Shown: one piece after another, positions 60,520 through 64,000 of the stretch
How the letters are laid out: each line of letters starts with the position of its first letter
Numbering within the stretch: position 1 is the first letter of the stretch
Origin: Sulfurimonas sp.
Lineage (GTDB): Bacteria > Campylobacterota > Campylobacteria > Campylobacterales > Sulfurimonadaceae
DNA length: 64,000 bases
Assembly: GCF_026988655.1 (NCBI RefSeq)
Contig: NZ_JALSKT010000083.1
Location: 18,426-82,425, forward strand
Direction of reading: 5' to 3'
The notes under the pieces: generated by a model
The model's input: the letters and a program-made list of their open reading frames with translations, nothing else
Told to the model about the DNA's origin: nothing
Databases searched by the model: none
Made by a program: the position numbers and the translations under genes

Positions 60520-62018
60520 TGAAGGTACTTTTTTATTTAGAACCACATCCCATTAGAGAACGTTATGAATCTTTTAGTTGGATAGGCAAAGAAGTATGTA
60601 AAATGCTACAAGACAAGTACGTGCATACTCAATTTAATAAAAAGAAAACTTTACTTGATATGAGAATAATGACCTCAAGGCATTATGCTCCTTTAATGAA
60701 AGAATTTCCAAAAATTAGAAAGGCTTTTATTGGATTGACTTCAAAAGAAAATGATTCTTTGTCTTACTTTTATGATGATTGGAATCAACAATCTATTGCA
60801 ATATGGAAAGAACTAATGCATGGTGAGGGAGAAGTGTCGAAATTTTATAATGACATACTTAGCAGGGTTAAAAATAATGTATTTGATTTTGATGTAATTA
60901 TATATTGGAGTACAAATGGTGCAGTTAAAAAATTCGCATTAGATCATAATGTACAAAGTATTTCAATGGAGCTTGGATGTACGAGAATTCCTTTTTTTGA
61001 GTCTGTGTATATGGACTTTTTGGGAGTTAATGGAAATGCTATAACTAGAAAGTTAGATATAAAACTTTTACCTGATTGTGATATTGATGAAATCATAGAA
61101 AATTTACCATTTAATTTAGCAGGAAATAAAGGTAAAGATGGAAAACACAATGTTTTAAAGACATCTTTTATAGAAGAAATCTATAAAAATCCATTAAAGA
61201 ATATTTTAATACCAATGCAGTTAGATGATGACTCCAATATATTGATGTTTTCTAAATATGCAAATATGTTAGAATTTTTAGAGGAAGTATTACCTCCATT
61301 AATTAACAAAGGTTATAGATGTTTTATTAAACCACATCCTGGTGCAAAATCTAGAAAGTTAACAGAACTTGGGCATAAAACATGTGAAGACTATTGTAGT
61401 GATTTAAAAAATGTATTTTGGGTTGATGATATAGATAATAAAAGAGATTATTTATCCTTGCTTAATAAAATGACAGCTGTAGTTACAGTAAATAGTTCTG
61501 TTGGGTTTGAAGCACTTTTATTGAAAAAAGTGGTTGTTACTATGGGTGATGGTGCATATAGTATAAATAGCTTACCTACTCTAACACAACTTGTAGATGG
61601 AACTATTAATTTAAAAGAATATTATATAAATATTGGTAAGATAGCAAATGTTATGTTGTATAACTATCTTTTACCTAAAGAATATGTTTTTGAACAAAAC
61701 TTTTTTGTTGAGTATTTATTGCGGCAGATTAGATTAAATAATGCTTATTTAACATTAAACAATAGAGATTTTACACATTATTTTCTCAAAGAAGAAAATA
61801 ATATGAAAAACTATTTCATACTATATGATAGTGATCAAAGTTTTTTAACTCAATATCAGCAGCGCATAGTTTCAAAACAGAACACAGTTCCAATTGAAAA
61901 TATTGAAAAAAGAACATCTTTATCTCAAAAGCATATTCGTAATAGAAAAATGAAAAAACTATTTGATTCGCCAGTGCTTTTTTTTAGTGATGCAATTAAA
62001 AACATTTTAAAAAAATGA
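60519..62018 (+). CDS. Capsule biosynthesis glycosyltransferase-like protein (KpsC/KpsS-type domain)
   Basis: 499 residues without clear family name. Residues 200-370 contain LIPMQLDDDSNILMFS, CFIKPHPGAKSRKL and VVTVNSSVGFEALLLKKVVVTMGDGAYSI, the KPHP and N-S-x-V-G-F-E-A motif pair seen in KpsC and KpsS transferases in this locus. The N-terminal 190 residues look like a second Rossmann-type half (MKVLFYLEPHPIRERYES, FDVIIYWSTNGAVKKFAL). It may extend the polysaccharide or supply the missing second Kdo activity of the single-module KpsC, which is a guess. It overlaps the next gene by four bases. Confidence 0.65.
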   Translation: MKVLFYLEPHPIRERYESFSWIGKEVCKMLQDKYVHTQFNKKKTLLDMRIMTSRHYAPLMKEFPKIRKAFIGLTSKENDSLSYFYDDWNQQSIAIWKELMHGEGEVSKFYNDILSRVKNNVFDFDVIIYWSTNGAVKKFALDHNVQSISMELGCTRIPFFESVYMDFLGVNGNAITRKLDIKLLPDCDIDEIIENLPFNLAGNKGKDGKHNVLKTSFIEEIYKNPLKNILIPMQLDDDSNILMFSKYANMLEFLEEVLPPLINKGYRCFIKPHPGAKSRKLTELGHKTCEDYCSDLKNVFWVDDIDNKRDYLSLLNKMTAVVTVNSSVGFEALLLKKVVVTMGDGAYSINSLPTLTQLVDGTINLKEYYINIGKIANVMLYNYLLPKEYVFEQNFFVEYLLRQIRLNNAYLTLNNRDFTHYFLKEENNMKNYFILYDSDQSFLTQYQQRIVSKQNTVPIENIEKRTSLSQKHIRNRKMKKLFDSPVLFFSDAIKNILKK

Positions 62019-63130
62019 GATATTTAATAGCTGGTCCAAGCCATACCGCTAGATGGTGGCAACGTATTAATTGGAAACAGTTTCCACAACCTGATAGCAT
62101 GCAATATATTTATTATGCAGCAGGAGAATCATTGTTTTGTAAAAGGATGTTTAATTCTATAAAGAAGAATGCTGATAAAGTAGATATGATATATCTTTTT
62201 GTACCAGATTTTAGGTTTGGAAATAATATATTTGAAAAATATGAAGATTTTCCAGAGCTTTTTATAGATGGATATACCCATCCTCATAATGAATATATAA
62301 GTAAAGAAAATGATAAAAAACTTTACAATCATGGATTGCAAGTGCTTGATGAATATGAAAAAATATTCAAGGGAAAAATAAAATTTATTTTTTGGTGTTT
62401 GAATTATCGAGAAGCAATGAATATAAAAAATAAAAAATATATGAATGAGGAAGGGGAATATAGACATCCTGTCTGGAATCTATCAGACTTATATACACGT
62501 TATGAGAATGCAATAAATTTAATAGATATTCAAAATAGGATACAAGAATTTACTCTAGATGGTCAAGGTCACCCCTCTTTGAAAGCATATTCATTTTTAA
62601 GTCATCTTTTTAGACTTTCTTCTGAAAAGGAAGCATTGGAAATAGTTGATAAAAGCTATAATGAAATAGTATCTTTGCTCTTTGTAGAATCTGAAATAAA
62701 TCTTAATGATTCTCTTTTCCTCCTGAAGAATAATATGCATAGTTTCAAGTTAAATACTTCTTGCAATGGTTCAAAATTGTTTCAAAAAGCTTTGGAGTCA
62801 TATAGAAATGGAAAATTTCACCTTTCAATTGACTATCTTAATGAATTATTAAGAGATGAGAAATGGAAAATAAATTGGGAAGTTTATTTTTATTTGGGAT
62901 TGGCTTATATGCAAATAAGGAATTACCTTTTATCTGAATCAATGTTCAAAATAGGTATTAAGCTGAATGCGAATAAAAGTGCTATATTTACTCAATTAGG
63001 AGTATGCTTTAGGAAGAAAGGTGAACTCAAAAAGAGCAAGAAATGTTTTTTAAAGTCGTTGAAAATTAATCCTGCTGATAGTGGCGCAAAATTAGAATTG
63101 AATAAAATAATGAAAGAGGAGAATAGATGA
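62015..63130 (+). CDS. SGNH-like hydrolase domain fused to TPR repeats
   Basis: 371 residues. The N-terminal domain starts [21 protein letters not shown] would place a Ser as in the SGNH block I, and the C-terminal D-x-x-H of block V is in [14 protein letters not shown] (about 183-188). Blocks II and III are not clear. SGNH domains in polysaccharide loci often add or remove acetyl groups. From about 245 to 371 there are at least two to three TPR units ([83 protein letters not shown]). The combination is not one I know. It overlaps rfbA as ATGA. Confidence 0.65.
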   Translation: MRYLIAGPSHTARWWQRINWKQFPQPDSMQYIYYAAGESLFCKRMFNSIKKNADKVDMIYLFVPDFRFGNNIFEKYEDFPELFIDGYTHPHNEYISKENDKKLYNHGLQVLDEYEKIFKGKIKFIFWCLNYREAMNIKNKKYMNEEGEYRHPVWNLSDLYTRYENAINLIDIQNRIQEFTLDGQGHPSLKAYSFLSHLFRLSSEKEALEIVDKSYNEIVSLLFVESEINLNDSLFLLKNNMHSFKLNTSCNGSKLFQKALESYRNGKFHLSIDYLNELLRDEKWKINWEVYFYLGLAYMQIRNYLLSESMFKIGIKLNANKSAIFTQLGVCFRKKGELKKSKKCFLKSLKINPADSGAKLELNKIMKEENR

Positions 63131-64000
63131 AAGGCATAATACTAGCAGGGGGAAGCGGCACACGCCTCTACCCAATTACAAAAGGTGTAAGTAAACAACT
63201 TGTTCCTATCTATGATAAACCAATGATTTATTATCCATTGTCAGTTCTAATGTTGGCTGGTATAAAAGAGGTCTTAATCATCTCAACACCGCATGACTTA
63301 CCAAATTTTGAAAAGCTTTTAGGTGATGGCAGTGATATCGGTATGAACTTCTCATATAAAGTCCAACCCTCTCCTGATGGACTTGCACAAGCATTTATAC
63401 TTGGCGAAGAGTTTATTGGCAATGATGATGTGTGTCTTGTACTAGGAGATAATATTTTTTATGGTCATGGACTTACTGAGCTTTTAGCTAAGAGTGTAAA
63501 AAATGCAAAAGAGAAGCAAAAAGCGACTATATATGGCTACTATGTAAGTGATCCAGAACGTTATGGTGTTGCTGAGTTCAATGAAAGTGGTGAAGTGATT
63601 TCCATAGATGAAAAACCACAAGAGCCTAAAAGTAATTACGCTGTAGTTGGACTCTACTTTTATCCAAATGATGTAGTACAAAAAGCAAAAAATGTTAGAC
63701 CGAGTGATAGAGGTGAGTTAGAAATCACGACACTTAATCAAGCTTATTTGAAAGAAAAAAGGTTACGTGTGAAGTTAATGGGACGAGGCTATGCTTGGTT
63801 AGATACTGGAACACATGAAAGTCTTCTAGAAGCAAGTATGTTTATCCAAACAGTTGAAAAGCGTCAGGGTCTGAAAGTTGCATGTATAGAAGAGATAGCT
63901 CATGAGATGGGATACATCAATGCTGATGACTTAGTAAGATTAGCACAACCACTGAAAAAAAATCAATATGGACAATATTTACTTAAACGTGCCCAAGAAG
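63127..64000 (+). CDS. rfbA: Glucose-1-phosphate thymidylyltransferase, cut by window end
   Basis: The frame is open from ATG 63127 (overlapping the previous TGA) to the window end, about 291 codons; the family is about 293, so almost nothing is missing. RfbA makes dTDP-glucose, the first step towards dTDP-rhamnose and related sugars. Motifs: [76 protein letters not shown] and [19 protein letters not shown]. It suggests that rfbB/C/D lie just outside and that the capsule contains a deoxyhexose made from dTDP-glucose. Confidence 0.96.
   Translation, partial: MKGIILAGGSGTRLYPITKGVSKQLVPIYDKPMIYYPLSVLMLAGIKEVLIISTPHDLPNFEKLLGDGSDIGMNFSYKVQPSPDGLAQAFILGEEFIGNDDVCLVLGDNIFYGHGLTELLAKSVKNAKEKQKATIYGYYVSDPERYGVAEFNESGEVISIDEKPQEPKSNYAVVGLYFYPNDVVQKAKNVRPSDRGELEITTLNQAYLKEKRLRVKLMGRGYAWLDTGTHESLLEASMFIQTVEKRQGLKVACIEEIAHEMGYINADDLVRLAQPLKKNQYGQYLLKRAQE

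Overview
The window reads as chromosomal DNA of a member of the Campylobacterota (epsilonproteobacteria), most like Sulfurimonas or a close relative. The grounds are the low GC, the tightly overlapping genes, the long TrmB, the FtsE-FtsX-EnvC set, the multihaem cytochrome and NO/sirohaem genes, and protein sequences that look familiar from that group. No database search was possible, so the genus is an inference.

Layout. 1-12150 is mostly housekeeping: end of fabD, a nitrilase-family hydrolase, mtnN, a ttcA-like gene, guaB, gatA, ileS and a cinA-like gene. Set among these are a truncated tolC, a membrane-protein gene whose only sensible start is ATT, a 36-codon gene overlapping ileS, and a 265-bp nested-palindrome element between the gatA terminus and its neighbour. 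12168-12791 is a six-tRNA array (Lys, Val, Asp, Val, Glu, Asp) behind a perfect consensus sigma-70 promoter. It is followed by an AT-rich two-gene membrane cassette (12915-15058) with a pentapeptide-like and a possible channel-like segment, and then a gene-poor scar. 15420-21898 (minus strand) is a respiratory or sensory operon: response regulator, nine-haem outer-membrane lipoprotein cytochrome, beta-barrel porin, small PstS-like binding protein and sensor histidine kinase. 21916-44694 returns to core functions: rodA, an rluD-type gene, an FN3 lipoprotein, trmB, ftsE, ftsX, envC, thrC, proC, proA, a Crp/Fnr regulator with a probable NO-response cluster, sirohaem genes, a REC protein with a degenerate HPt, rsmH, an ftsL-like gene and an orphan RND pump. 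44697-64000 holds a truncated globin, tRNA-Met and a large ABC-dependent capsule locus: kpsC, kpsS, kpsD, kpsE, kpsT, kpsM, the complete Kdo supply set (kdsD, kdsB, kdsC, kdsA), glycosyltransferases, an SGNH/TPR protein and rfbA cut by the window end.

The capsule locus is interrupted by defence-type genes: two MNT-HEPN toxin-antitoxin pairs in opposite gene order, and a DUF1016 (YhcG-like) PDDEXK nuclease overlapping both kdsC and kdsA.

The most striking window-wide signal is not a gene. The octamer AAACGCAG, usually in the context YAAACGCAGYW, occurs at least 36 times on both strands and in several reading frames, where base composition predicts one or two. It resembles a DNA uptake sequence or another genome-wide recognition word. 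It is missing from the tRNA-adjacent cassette and from the last 10.8 kb of the capsule locus, as expected if those parts were acquired recently.
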